From: Vombatus ursinus | Lineage: Eukaryota > Chordata > Mammalia > Diprotodontia > Vombatidae | Assembly: GCF_900497805.2 (NCBI RefSeq) | Contig: NW_020954562.1 | Span: forward strand, 18,045,264 to 18,109,263 | Length of the DNA: 64,000 nt | Direction of reading: 5' to 3' | Shown here: one piece after another, positions 1 to 10,014 of the stretch | Layout of the letters: the number at the start of each line of letters is the position of its first letter | Position numbering within the stretch: position 1 is the first letter of the stretch | Translations under genes and position numbers: made by a program | Notes under the pieces: generated by a model | Seen by the model: the letters and a program-made list of their open reading frames with translations, nothing else | What the model was told of the DNA's origin: nothing | The model's database searches: none

Positions 1-1486
1 CTATAAACATTTTTTGTACATGTAGGTCTTTGTCCCATTTTTATGATCTTGTTGGGATACAGCCTTAGAAGTGATATTTCTGGGTCAAAGGGTATGCACA
101 TTTTTTAGCTCTTTGGGCATAGTTCTAAATTGCTCTCCAAAATGGCTGTTTCGGTTCACAACTCCACTAACAATGTATTGTGTTCCAATTTTTCCCACAT
201 CTTCTCGGACATTTATCATTTTCCTGTTTTTTTCATATTAGTCAATCTAATAGGTGTGATGTAGTACCTCAGAGTTGTTTTGATTTGCATTTCTCTAATC
301 AATAGTGATTTAGAACATTTTTTTCATATGACTACAGATAGAATCTTTAATCATCTAAAAACTGCCTGTTCTTATCCTTTCACCATTTCTCAATTGGGGA
401 ATGACTTTTTTTCTTATAAACTTGACTTAATTCTCTATATATTTTAGAAATGAAGTCCTTATCAGAGACACTGGTTGTAAAAATTCTTCCCCAGTTTTCT
501 GCTTCCCTCCTAATCTTGGTTGCATTGGCTTTGTTTGTGCAAAAACTTTTCAATTTAATGTTATCAAAATTATCCATTTTGCATTTCATAATCTTCTCTA
601 TGTCTTGTTTGGCCATAAATTCTTCTGTTCTCCATAAATCTGAAAGATAAACTACTCCTTGCTCTCTCAGTTTGCTTATCAGCCTTTACATCTAAATTAT
701 GATCCCATTTTGACTTTATTTTGGTATATGGTGTAAGATGTTGGTCTATGCCTAATTTCTGCCATACTCTTTTCCATTTTTCCCAGCAGCTCTTGTCAAA
801 TGCTGAATTCTTATCCCAGAAGCTGTGGTCTTTGGGTTTATCAAACAGTAGATTACTATAGTGATTGACTACTGTGTGTTACATACCTAATCTATTCCAC
901 TGATCCACTCTTGATTCTACTGGCTATTTATTAGCCAGTACCATGCAGTTTTGATGATTGCTGCTTTATGATACAATTTAAGATCTGGAATGGCTAGGCC
1001 ACCTTCCCCTGCATTTCTTTTCATTAGCTCCCTTGATATTCTGGACCTTTTATTCTTCCAAATGAAATTTCTTATTATTTTTTCTAGCTTTCTAAAATAA
1101 TTTTTGGTAGTTTGGTTGATATGGCACTCAATAAGTAAATTAGCTTAGGTAGAATTATCATTTTAATTATATTAGCTCAGCCTACCCATGAGCAACTGAT
1201 TTTTTTTGAAATATTTAGATCTGACTTTATTTGTGTGAAAAGTGTTTTGTAATTATGTTCATATAGTTCCTGGGTTTGTTTAGGCAGGCAGACTCCTAAA
1301 TATTTTATGCTGTCTACAGTAACTTTAAATGGAATTTCTCTTTCTATCTCTTGCTGTTGGGTTTTGTTGGTAATATATATAAATGCTGATTATTTATGTG
1401 GGTTTACTTTATAACCTGCAACTTTGCTAAAGTTGTTTATTATTTCAAGTAGTTTTTCACTTGATTCTCTAGTATCTTTTTTTTTT

Positions 1487-1850
1487 CCAGCCAAAGACAA
1501 GGTTTATTAGAACATCTGTCATACTGGGCAGACTCTTAAGGAGTCCGAATATGAGTAAGCAGTGACTAGATTTTAAGAATCTGAGCATCTTAATGGAGAC
1601 AAGATGGACCTTATATATAGAAAGACTATTGGAGGGATCTAGGAGTGGCCAAGTAGTCTATGAGGTAATAGAATTCTGGGGACCTGGGCCACATGGCCAA
1701 GGGAGAATGGAGAAATGGCCTGGGACCATAGGGAGGTCCAGGATGAAAGGCCAGTTGATGGGATTATAGCCTCAGGGGAATGCTAGAGATTTGGCCATGT
1801 GGGAAAGTCCACGGTTTTTCCTTTTTGGGACCCAGATTCCAACCCCATCA
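1487..1850 (-). repeat. U3-R end of the processed ERV
   Basis: U3 is about 264 bp and follows a polypurine tract (GAGGGGGAA on the minus strand). A TATA-like box lies at 1612-1619, about 30 bp before the inferred R start at 1586, which is normal promoter spacing. The polyadenylation signal is at 1503-1508, about 15 bp before the A-run. The solo LTR at 26330-26810 has the same element order. Confidence 0.75.
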
Positions 1851-3030
1851 TTCCCCCTCAAACAAATGGGACCCAAATTCATTTGAGGTAAGGGGCGAAG
1901 GTCTCGGCTTCTGAAACTGCTTCCTGCTGGCAAGGGGCGTAGAGCTGTCCCTGCCTCCAGGGGGTCCCAAATAGGAAGTTGACTGGAACACAGGCTGCAT
2001 CCAGGAACGATGGGGGACATTGGCTGGTACTTGCTGTTTGCTACCAACTGTAGGTGAATGGCTCATAGTCTGGAAGACATAAATCTGACAGAAAAAGCTG
2101 CAGGGCCCAGATATAAAGCAGGGACTAGACTTAGGGCCCAACTTTGAGAGGATAAAACATCCTTAGCTTTGTTTGGATTTAGATAATTCAGTTTTCCAAC
2201 CATGCAGTGTCAAATCCACCTCATAGCCAGACTCAGGTGGGTAACATTCCTTTTCAAAGGAACATAATGGGGAAACTGAACCAGGAGGATCCCATCTTAG
2301 ACGGAGGCTAAAATTGTCCTCTCAGCTTTTCCCAATGCTGACTTTCCACCAGTATCACCTTCTCTGAGTAGCTTGTGGCATTTGTCTCAGATGGTGGATT
2401 ATTGATTATCAATGGATTATGATCCATCAAACAACTCAAAATAAAATTCTATGAGCTTTTGCCTCAAACAGCAAGTTTTACTAAATCACAGTTTAGAAAA
2501 ACTTTTCCAGAATTTACATCTCAAACTTAAATTTGTCCTGGTGTAAAAAGCCAATCATTAGAGATTTCTATACACTTGCAAATTCTCAGCAAGCCACACA
2601 TAACCCAAACAAACTTTTTGGCTAGTTTACACATTAAAACAACAACCAACAATAGCTAAATTATTTTAGTGGTAACCAAATTATGAAAAGTTGCTTGACA
2701 TAACTGACACAGAAAGTTCACCAATTTGAAACTTGAAACAAAACCATTACCAATCAGGTGACTTCAGTTTTACTTTACACAGAGAATCAACATCTCATCA
2801 TTAACAGTTAAAACTACAAATTTAAAAGAGCATGCTTCCCCAAGTTCAGAGGCCAGCTTCTTTACCTTGAGAAGGATGTGCTGAACCTGGGGGATGCTTC
2901 CAGGCAAAGGTTGCCTCAGAGCCCAAGGCCATTGCCAGTGGAGCCCATGCTGTAGCTGCTGCCCCTCCCCACTCCTTCCTTTCCGGGGGGGGGGGGGGAG
3001 GGTAAAATCAAAAGTGAGGGATAAAGGGGT

Positions 3031-3060
3031 GTTAACCCTTCTCCCATGAGAAGGGTTAAC
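3031..3060. other. Perfect hairpin in the ERV body
   Basis: GTTAACCCTTCTC (3031-3043) is followed by a 4-nt CCAT loop and its exact reverse complement (3048-3060). It lies about 550 bp after the 5' LTR end in the element's sense, in or just after the leader, where retroviral RNAs often carry structured packaging elements. The role is inference. Confidence 0.6.
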
Positions 3061-3607
3061 AGATACCCTCTTTACTCAAGGGAAAGGAATGACCAGGTTG
3101 TACAGGTGTTTCAAAACTCCTTAATGATCAATCACAAAACCTCCAGAATATGCCAAGATATTTTTAGCTGTTCTAACTTTCCCTGTAACCTCCATGAAGG
3201 AGCATTCAGAGGTGCAATAAGTAAGTAAAGGAGTAAGTAAAGGAGTAAGATTTTAGGGAGGGAGTAAGTAAGCCTCAGGGAACCAAAAAGCAACTGCAGT
3301 TTTTCCACAATTAATTGCACATACACTTCCAGATAGGGCATCCATCCTTGTCCTCTACGCTGGGGATGGTGTACCCAGGTCCATGACCTCAAACCAACTC
3401 AGTGGACCGAGAATCTGAGAGTGTCGGGCCAAGTGCAAGACCGCCTTGTAACTGTCTGTCTGAAAAGCACCTCCAAGCCTTGGTGCTTGGAGAGCGACTC
3501 CAACTGCAGAGCAAGAAAGAGAGGGAGAGGAGGCTTACATACCTTCCAGTCTTGGTTGGAGAATAACTTGGGGTTAGGCAGTCTCCCCATATAGGCCACT
3601 AAAATGA

Positions 3608-3830
3608 TGTGGTTTAGGGGTTCAGGGGTGCTGGGACCCCAAAATCACAACCTGCCTGAAGGAATTCAACCCAAGCCTTCTTTCAGCCAAAGACAAGGTT
3701 TATTAGAACATCCTTCATATCAGACTCTTAAGGAGTCTGAACATGAGTAAGCAGTGGCTAGATTCTAGGAATCTGAGTTGTGGGTAGATTATAAGAATCT
3801 AACCAGAGGCTAGATTTTAAGAATCCGAGC
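3608..3830 (-). repeat. R-U5 end of the processed ERV
   Basis: This segment begins at the same point as R in the other copy and continues through the polyadenylation signal (3699-3704) into a ~75-bp U5. The U5 matches the end of the solo LTR near 26710-26810. R holds three short units built on an AGATTCTTAAAATCTAG-like motif, where the other R copy shows one. No U3 is present. Confidence 0.7.
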
Positions 3831-5371
3831 CAGGATTCTTTAAGTATATCATCATATCACCTGCAAAAAGTGATAGCTTTGTTTCTTCTTTGCCTATTCT
3901 AGTACCTTCAATTTCTTTTTCTTCTCTAATTGCTAAAGCTAACATTTGTAATACCATATTGAACCACAGTGGTGATAATGGACATCTTTGTTTCAGCCCT
4001 GATCTTATTCAAAATGCTTCTAGCTTATCCCCATTACATATAATGGCTGCTGAAGGTTTTAGGTAGATGCTTTTTATTATTTTAAGGAAGACTCCATTAT
4101 TCCTATGCTCTCTAGCATTTTTAATAGGAATGTGTGTTGTATTTTGTCAAAAGCGTTTTCACATCTATTGAGATGATTGTGTGGTTTCTGTTAGTTTTGT
4201 TGTTGATATGATCAATTATGCTGATAGTTTTCCTAATATTGAATCAGCCCTGCATTTGTGGTATAAGCCCTATTTAGTCATAGTGTATTATTCTTGTGAT
4301 AAGTTACTATAATCTATTTGCTAAAATCTTATTTAGAATTTTTGTATCTATTTTCATTAGGAAAATTAGTCTATAATTTTCTTTCTCTGTTTTGACTCTT
4401 TCTGGTTTATGTATCAGCACCATATTTGTATCATAAAAAGCATTTGGTAAGACTCCTTCTTTGCCTATTTCCCCAAATAGTCTACATAGTATTGGAATTA
4501 ATTGTTCTTTAAATGTTTGAGAAAATTCACTTGTAAATTCATCTGACCCTGGAGAATTTTTCTTAGCTAGTTCATTGATGGCATGTTCAATTTCTTTTTC
4601 TGAGATGGGGCTATTTAAGTATTTTACTTCCTCTTCAGTTAATCTGGGCAATTCATATTTTTGTAAATATGGATCCATTTCACTAAAATTGTCAAATTTA
4701 TTGGCATACAGTTGGGCAAAATAGTTCCTAATTATTGTTTTAATTTCCTCTTCATTGGTGGTGAATTCATCCTTTTCATTTTTGATGCTGGTAATTTGGT
4801 TTTCTTCTTTCTTTTTTTAATTAAATTAACCAAAGATTTAACTATTTTATTGTTTTTTTTCATAAAACCAATTCTTAGTTTTATTTATTAGTTCTGTAGT
4901 TTTCTTAATTTAAATTTTATTAATCTCTCCTTTGATTTTCAGTATTTCTAATTTGGTATTTAATTGCGGGTTTTTAATTTATTCTTTTTCTAGTTTTTTT
5001 AGTTACATGCCCAACTTGTTGGTCTCCTCTTTCTCTGTTTTATTCATGTAAGCACTGAGAGATATAAAACTTCCCCTAAAAACTGCTCTCACTGCATCCC
5101 ATAGGTTTTGTTATGTTGTCTCATTATCGTCATTCTCTTGAATGAAGTTATTGATTGTTTCTATGATTTGTTGTTTGACCTACTCATTCTTTAGGATTAG
5201 ATTATTTAGTTTCCAATTAATTTTTAGTGTGTCTTTCCATGGCCCTTTATTACATGTAATTTTTATCGCATCATGATCAGGATGCATTTAATGTTTCTGC
5301 CTTTTTGAATTGAGGTATGAAGTTTTTATACCCTACTACACGGTCAATTTTTGTATAGGTCCACGTACCAC

Positions 5372-6046
5372 CAAGTTCTGGGCCTCAAGTTCTAGTAATT
5401 AGAGGCTGTAGGGTTCTGGCAGCTTACCTGCTATTGGGCTGGAATCAGCAACAATGGATCTCTAGGGGTAGGGGTAGAGTCTGGCCCCTGGAGGATACCT
5501 GCTCACCCAGGCCTTGCGCTCCTTTCTTTGGCTCCTGCTCACCTGGGCCTTGCACAGGGTTGTTTCGCTGTTGCAGATGTCTTTCAGCCTGGAGCTTTAC
5601 CTCTTGGAATTTTGCTTCCCAGAGTTTTGCTGAGGCATTGGGAGACTTGGCTGCTGGAGAACACTGTGACACTTGGTGGTTTTCCTAAGCCGATGTCCAC
5701 CAGTTCCCCTGCCAGTACTGAGGCACTCAGGGGTCCTGGTGTTGGTGCTTGCCTGCTCCACCATCCTGGGGTTCAGAATCTCCCCCTCGTATTCCGAGGT
5801 GGGGCTTTTCCCTAGCTTGCTGGGATGTCTCTTGCTCTGTACTGCTCTCCCTCCCCTAGAGCAAGAGAGGCCTTTCCCGTTAGGCCCCCAAGCTTCCTGG
5901 GCTACAAGATTGCTACACCCCATCTTCTTGCTGGTTTAGCTGTTGCAGGGCTTTTCCTGGGATGATATTTTCTGGGCTTTCAGAAATCAATAAGGGAACG
6001 TGAAGACAACTTACTTCTGACTCTGCCTCCATCTTGGCTCCCTGAC
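5372..6046 (-). other. 5'UTR/promoter region of L1-A
   Basis: The minus strand starts with a G-rich 'GCCAAGATGG'-type L1 leader, then about 670 bp that is clearly more GC-rich than the rest of the window. Overlapping open frames exist on both strands (minus 5597-5923, plus 5528-5815). I treat them as by-products of GC-rich sequence. A strong donor-like CAG/GTAAGC lies at about 5423-5430 on the minus strand. Confidence 0.75.
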
Positions 6047-6082
6047 CTGGTAAATTCTTCACTTTCTCATCAAAGGTATAGA

Positions 6083-6283
6083 TTTATGAGTCCTTAACCT
6101 GAGGTTTCTGAAATAGTGTATTTCTTTTTAAGTATTTTGGTTTTTATTTCAACATAATTGGTTTCCTTTATAATTCTGTGTATTTGACTTCATGCATTTA
6201 AATAAATACATTTATTCTGAGAAGGATTCCATAGGATTAAAAGACTCCCAAAGGGTTCCATGACACAAGAAATGTTAAGAAGC
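6083..6283. mobile_element. hAT-type DNA transposon fragment
   Basis: The copy runs from 'AGTCCTTAACCTGAGG' to 'CATGACACAAGAAATGTTAAG', the two ends of a common short non-autonomous hAT whose ends read GGGGTTCTTAACC. The middle contains 'TCAACATAATTGGTTTCCTT' and 'ATTCTGAGAAGG', both typical of that element. No transposase is encoded. Confidence 0.6.
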
Positions 6284-7129
6284 TTTCTTGAGCTGGTAAA
6301 TCTCATAAATCTATCAATTCAATACTATTTTTAAGCTCAATTCAATAAATCAAACACATACATTATCAGCACATAACATATGATATTTAAAGATGGCCTA
6401 AGATAATATCCTCAAACTGCAATTATTGGAAACAAAAAAATAGGTCTTGGTAATGGGGAAGAATTCATAAGATAAATATATCTGCCACAGGGGATGAAGA
6501 AAATTAATTAAGGTTTGCTTATTAAAAAAATCTTTAGACGAAATTAACTACTGAAAATTGAATACAAAATGCAGGTCTTAGATGTAAAAAATTAATGTTA
6601 TAAATAATATTTATTCTAGTTGATTTAGAGAAAAAAAAAACACACCATATATTAAGCCTAGGGATGGCAACCTATGTCTACACGGAGAAGCCGATTTGTG
6701 GGGCTGGGAGAAAGGAAAATACACATCACAACTCTGTCGATGGTAAAGTGCATTAGTCTTACAGAATTGCTGGAAGGACACAGATGTTAAGTGACTCAAT
6801 TCCAAAAGTGAAATAGGACCAGAGCACTGATAGCATAAACGAGAACATGTTAGATGTGGGTTTCTTGACATCAAATCCAGAGCTCTAGTGACTTCCTGCA
6901 TTACCTGCATTAAAATAAATAAATACAAATAAGTAAATAAACAGATAACAGAATACATAGCAAAACAGCTAAATAATGTTAATTTGTTTGATTGAATTCC
7001 ACTGGCTATTTTAACCAAATTTTATGGCTTTTTGTTTGTTTTTCAAATACATTTGACAAACTTTTTTTAAACAAGTAATAAAAGTGTATAGAGTTAAATA
7101 GGTCTCATTTTTTCTTCTTTTTCCTACAG
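6284..7129. other. Unassigned non-coding stretch
   Basis: I see no repeat that I can name. A 135-codon minus frame (6611-7018) has an unremarkable, partly low-complexity composition and no domain I recognise, so it is not called as a gene. Confidence 0.5.
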
Positions 7130-7141
7130 CAGGAGTTCTAA

Positions 7142-7172
<31 letters not shown>

Positions 7173-7365
7173 ATGTTTTGACAGTCAATTGAAGCTTCCA
7201 AAACCCTTCTCAAAATAATATTTTAAATATTTGAAGGAAATACTAAATTTCTGTTAGAAGTTAGTGAAAATAAGGGTGTAATCTTTTCCCCATTAAATTG
7301 TATGGCCCTTCTGATATCAGTTCACAGACCTCAGGAGATCCGATCTATGGAATGAAAGAAAAAAT
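7130..7365. mobile_element. Second hAT-type copy, opposite orientation, with (TG)n inside
   Basis: It begins near 'GGAGTTCTAAACCTGTG', is interrupted by a TG repeat at 7145-7172, then continues with 'GGAAATACTAAATTTCTG' and 'TTAGTGAAAATAAGG'. This is the reverse orientation of the family seen at 6083-6283. The distal end is degraded. Confidence 0.5.
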
Positions 7366-8744
7366 GCTAACTTAATTTTCACTTTACCCCCACTTCCGGT
7401 AGTTTCAGGGAGTCCCTAAGTCCATGTTCACAAAAATAAGGTAAAATGGAAAAAGGAAGTGATAGTTTGAAGAATTCAGTATAGAAGTCTGCCATTGAAA
7501 GAAAAAAAAAGGGAGCTTCAAATGCCCTGGTAATCTAGACTGGCTGCCTATAATTACCAAAATATATAAATCACGTAACTCTACTTTTGCTGTTGTGTTA
7601 GACATAATTTTGAGTCATACACTTGTTATTTTAAATGGTAGCTTGGAATAGTGTTTTTTTTAATTTCTGTCTATAAATTCTCAGAAACAAAACCAGAATC
7701 TTAATTGCATCCACAGCTACACAAATAATAATGTTGACATTAAAAATCAGAAGAGTTATCAATCTGTAAACAACAAGGAACCATAGAAGTTCTTATCGGT
7801 CAACAATCACTTATTGTGCATCCCTTGAGGTAGCCTATGCTGTTTTTAAGTACAAGATCACCCAGTTCTAAGTATATATTAAGTCATCAGCATGTGCATG
7901 TAACTTCAATGATCAAATGAAAGTCTAAAGAATTCTGACTAATGTGCTTTGGTTTGGAGTGTAGCATTCCTATTTTATGTTACTCTGTTCTAAAACTCCT
8001 CTTCATCATAAAATACAAAAAAGTCCTGAAAATATACATAAACCATTTTCAAGCAGGTCAACATTTCCTCTAGGAAATAAAGGTGATATTGTCTTCTTTC
8101 CACTTACTCCTTGCCTCTTCTTTTGGAAGAATCCATTTGTGTATACAGGTAGCAAGACTCTTAAGAAACAAATGGGGATACTATTGGTTTTAAGCAAAAA
8201 ACGACATTTCAGAGCTCTAGGGAACAATCTCCTGAATTCAGGCTCAGAATAGGAAGTACCATTCTTCATTTATTTCTCTTTCTCTATATTTTTTTCCCCT
8301 GGAGTCGTGCTTAAAAGTGATTTATGTACCATATTGGAACTTTTTGGTACTTTATGAGGAGGAGAACATTTAGTAATGGGTAATATAAAGCAGACATAGC
8401 TTCAGACTAGGCTGTTCAGACTCTGAGTGTGGAATGATTTAGAGAAGGAAGCAGAGTCTTCAAGAGTGGGAACTAGTTAGCATAAATTCTCAAAGTCACC
8501 GAATCACAATTTTAACAGAAATAACAAGAAGGAAAATAAATTGGAATCTGGTTCAAAGATCTGATTACTAGAGTAGCAATCATTGAGATAATTCCATCAG
8601 GGTATGACTTGGTCACTGCTGATGTTATTGCCAATTGCAATTATTGTGATGGAGGAATTCTAAATGGTTTTTTCAGTAACATCCCTCCTCTTTCTTGCTA
8701 TATTCAATCATTCTTTGAAATATACCTTTATTGATGTGATACTT
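7366..8744. other. Unassigned non-coding stretch
   Basis: No named repeat was recognised. Opposing 87-91-codon frames near 7977-8269 have no recognisable domain and are probably chance frames. Confidence 0.45.
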
Positions 8745-8890
8745 TAGAAAAAGAATTAGATTTGGAGGCAGTAGCAATCCAGATTCAAATCCATATTCCA
8801 ACACTCACTATGGGTTTTACTATAGATAATCTCTCTGAAAACCATTTCTTTAATCTCTAAAATGAGAATAATAATAGAGATCAGGAAATT
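8745..8890 (+). mobile_element. MIR SINE fragment
   Basis: It has the order of a degraded MIR: 'GATTTGGAGGCAGTAGCAAT', then 'CAGATTCAAATCC' (tRNA-like B box), then 'TTTAATCTCTAAAATGAG' and a run of AATAAT. There is no visible target duplication. Confidence 0.6.
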
Positions 8891-8999
8891 ACCCCATAGT
8901 TCAATGAGTCTGGAATTCAGAATTTAAATTGGAAAATATAGGAAAATCAGGTAAGATGAGGCACAATTGCTGAAGTTCTTAAATAGCAAGGTAAGACAT

Positions 9000-9330
9000 G
9001 TGTATCTTATCCTGCAGGCAAAATTGTAGCTCTGTAGGTTGTTCAGCTAGTGACATGGCTAGACATTTGGGTGAGCTATGTGACAGATGAACTCTGGTTG
9101 GGAGAATCTAGAGTAAGAGACACCAATAGGCCCATAGAGAGGTATTGACTTGAATTATGGTGGAGATAATGTGAATCCAAAGATGTTGTGATGAATGAGA
9201 GATAGTGGCTGTAATTGATATTATTGTAGTAAAATGAAGTGATAGGAAGGAAAAGTTCAAAGATGATACTATAGTTCTTCCCTCATCAATATATTTCTAT
9301 TAAGTAATGGCTTTAAGGGAACACAGGCCA
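9000..9330 (-). mobile_element. Antisense L2 LINE fragment
   Basis: Pieces such as 'GGCCCATAGAGAGGTATTG' and 'GATGTTGTGATGAATGAGAGA' fit the reverse complement of the L2 3' region as known in mammals. The copy is strongly diverged. It may be continuous with 9860-10010 across the SINE at 9512-9772. Confidence 0.35.
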
Positions 9331-9511
9331 TGGCTCATGTTCTTTATTGACTGAGAATTTCAGCCAGTGATATTGTTGCCATGATGACAAGTGGAACCCA
9401 ATTTAAGAATTTTCATAAATGCATAAAATGACAGGAGTACAGTATACTAGCCTAATGTTATGATGACTTCTATAAGATTTTTATTGAAAAAAAGAAAGGA
9501 AAGATGAAGGA

Positions 9512-9772
9512 AGGAAGAAAGGAAGGAAACATTTATCAAGCTCCTGTTATGTGCCAGGCACTGTGCTAAGTGATTTACAAATATTATCTCATTAGATCTT
9601 CACAATAACCCTAGAAAGTAGATGATGTTATTATTCCTATTTTGTGGTTGTGAAAACTGAAGCAGACAATCCTAAAGTAAAATCACACAGTTAGTAAATG
9701 TCTGAGGCAGCATTTGAAGTCAGGACTTCCTGGCTGTAGGCTCTGTGTTCTATCCATTGTGCCACTATCTCT
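9512..9772 (-). mobile_element. CORE-SINE (MIR/MAR type), antisense
   Basis: The plus strand reads 'GTGCCAGGCACTGTGCTAAG' and 'ATTATCTCATTAGATCTTCA', ending with a tRNA-like head in reverse ('TCTATCCATTGTGCCACTA'). The element is close to full length, so the family assignment is good. The exact subfamily is not fixed. Confidence 0.8.
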
Positions 9773-9859
9773 AAAAGCCAGTTAAAATCATATAACTATT
9801 TAATTTTTACACCCAACCCCTACATAGTAATACTAGAACCTGGGTGACTAGAAAGGTTG

Positions 9860-10010
9860 TAGTGGCAATAGGGAAGGAGTTGAATTCAATTTGGGTTATA
9901 TTGAATTTAAGGTGCTTATAGAGCATCCTGGTAGAGACATCTAACAGACACTTTGTGACACACTCTCAGAAGAGAAGAAGGGAGACTGACATGTAAAGAT
10001 TTGGAAGGGG
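9860..10010 (-). mobile_element. Antisense L2 LINE fragment
   Basis: The plus strand has 'TTGAATTTAAGGTGCTTATA', 'GTAGAGACATCTAACAGACA' and 'ATGTAAAGATTTGG'. These match the recurrent reverse-complement L2 pattern (shorter-than-consensus, diverged). Confidence 0.4.
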
Positions 10011-10014
10011 TGGC

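Larger units (their letters stand above)
1477..3831 (-). mobile_element. Endogenous retrovirus fossil with processed-RNA structure, inserted in L1-A
   Basis: On the minus strand the order is R-U5 (3830 to about 3608), leader and body, a polypurine tract (about 1852-1859), U3 (1850-1587), R (1586-1487) and ten A residues (1486-1477). The left copy has no U5 and the right copy has no U3, so this is not a normal provirus with two LTRs. It has the layout of a polyadenylated retroviral RNA. It is flanked by an imperfect ~10-bp duplication (1471-1480 and 3832-3841), and the 5' junction reads TT/AAAG, an L1-endonuclease-like site. The LTR looks gammaretrovirus-like (class I), but this is inference. 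No intact gag, pol or env was seen, and most of the internal region is absent or unrecognisable. The age looks moderate, since the two R copies differ at several positions and in length. Confidence 0.75.
1..6046 (-). mobile_element. L1-A: antisense L1 LINE, 3' end outside window, internally deleted
   Basis: Read on the minus strand, the element starts at 6046 with a typical L1 5' end and runs leftward off the window. ORF2 pieces are clear. 4307-4678 encodes the start of the reverse transcriptase domain ([11 protein letters not shown], then [10 protein letters not shown]). 380-616 encodes the C-terminal region (IKLKSFCTNK, then SPIEKW), which matches the family pattern before the cysteine-rich end. 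The polymerase motif at 3856-3867 reads FAGD instead of FADD, so one catalytic aspartate is lost. At about 5371 the 5'UTR joins directly to ORF2 codons near the end of the endonuclease domain (TKIDRVVGYKNF). ORF1 and most of the endonuclease are therefore missing. An LTR-element fossil interrupts it at 1477-3831. Confidence 0.9.

Noticed and set aside
1772-2141. Overlapping minus-strand open frames just before the ERV polypurine tract
   Set aside because: They sit where the env end would be expected, but I recognise no domain. They belong to a broken viral fossil and are not called as genes.
5423-5430. Strong CAG/GTAAGC donor in the L1-A 5'UTR as the cause of the internal deletion
   Set aside because: The actual join to ORF2 is about 55 bp further along at ~5371, so this donor was not used to make the copy.
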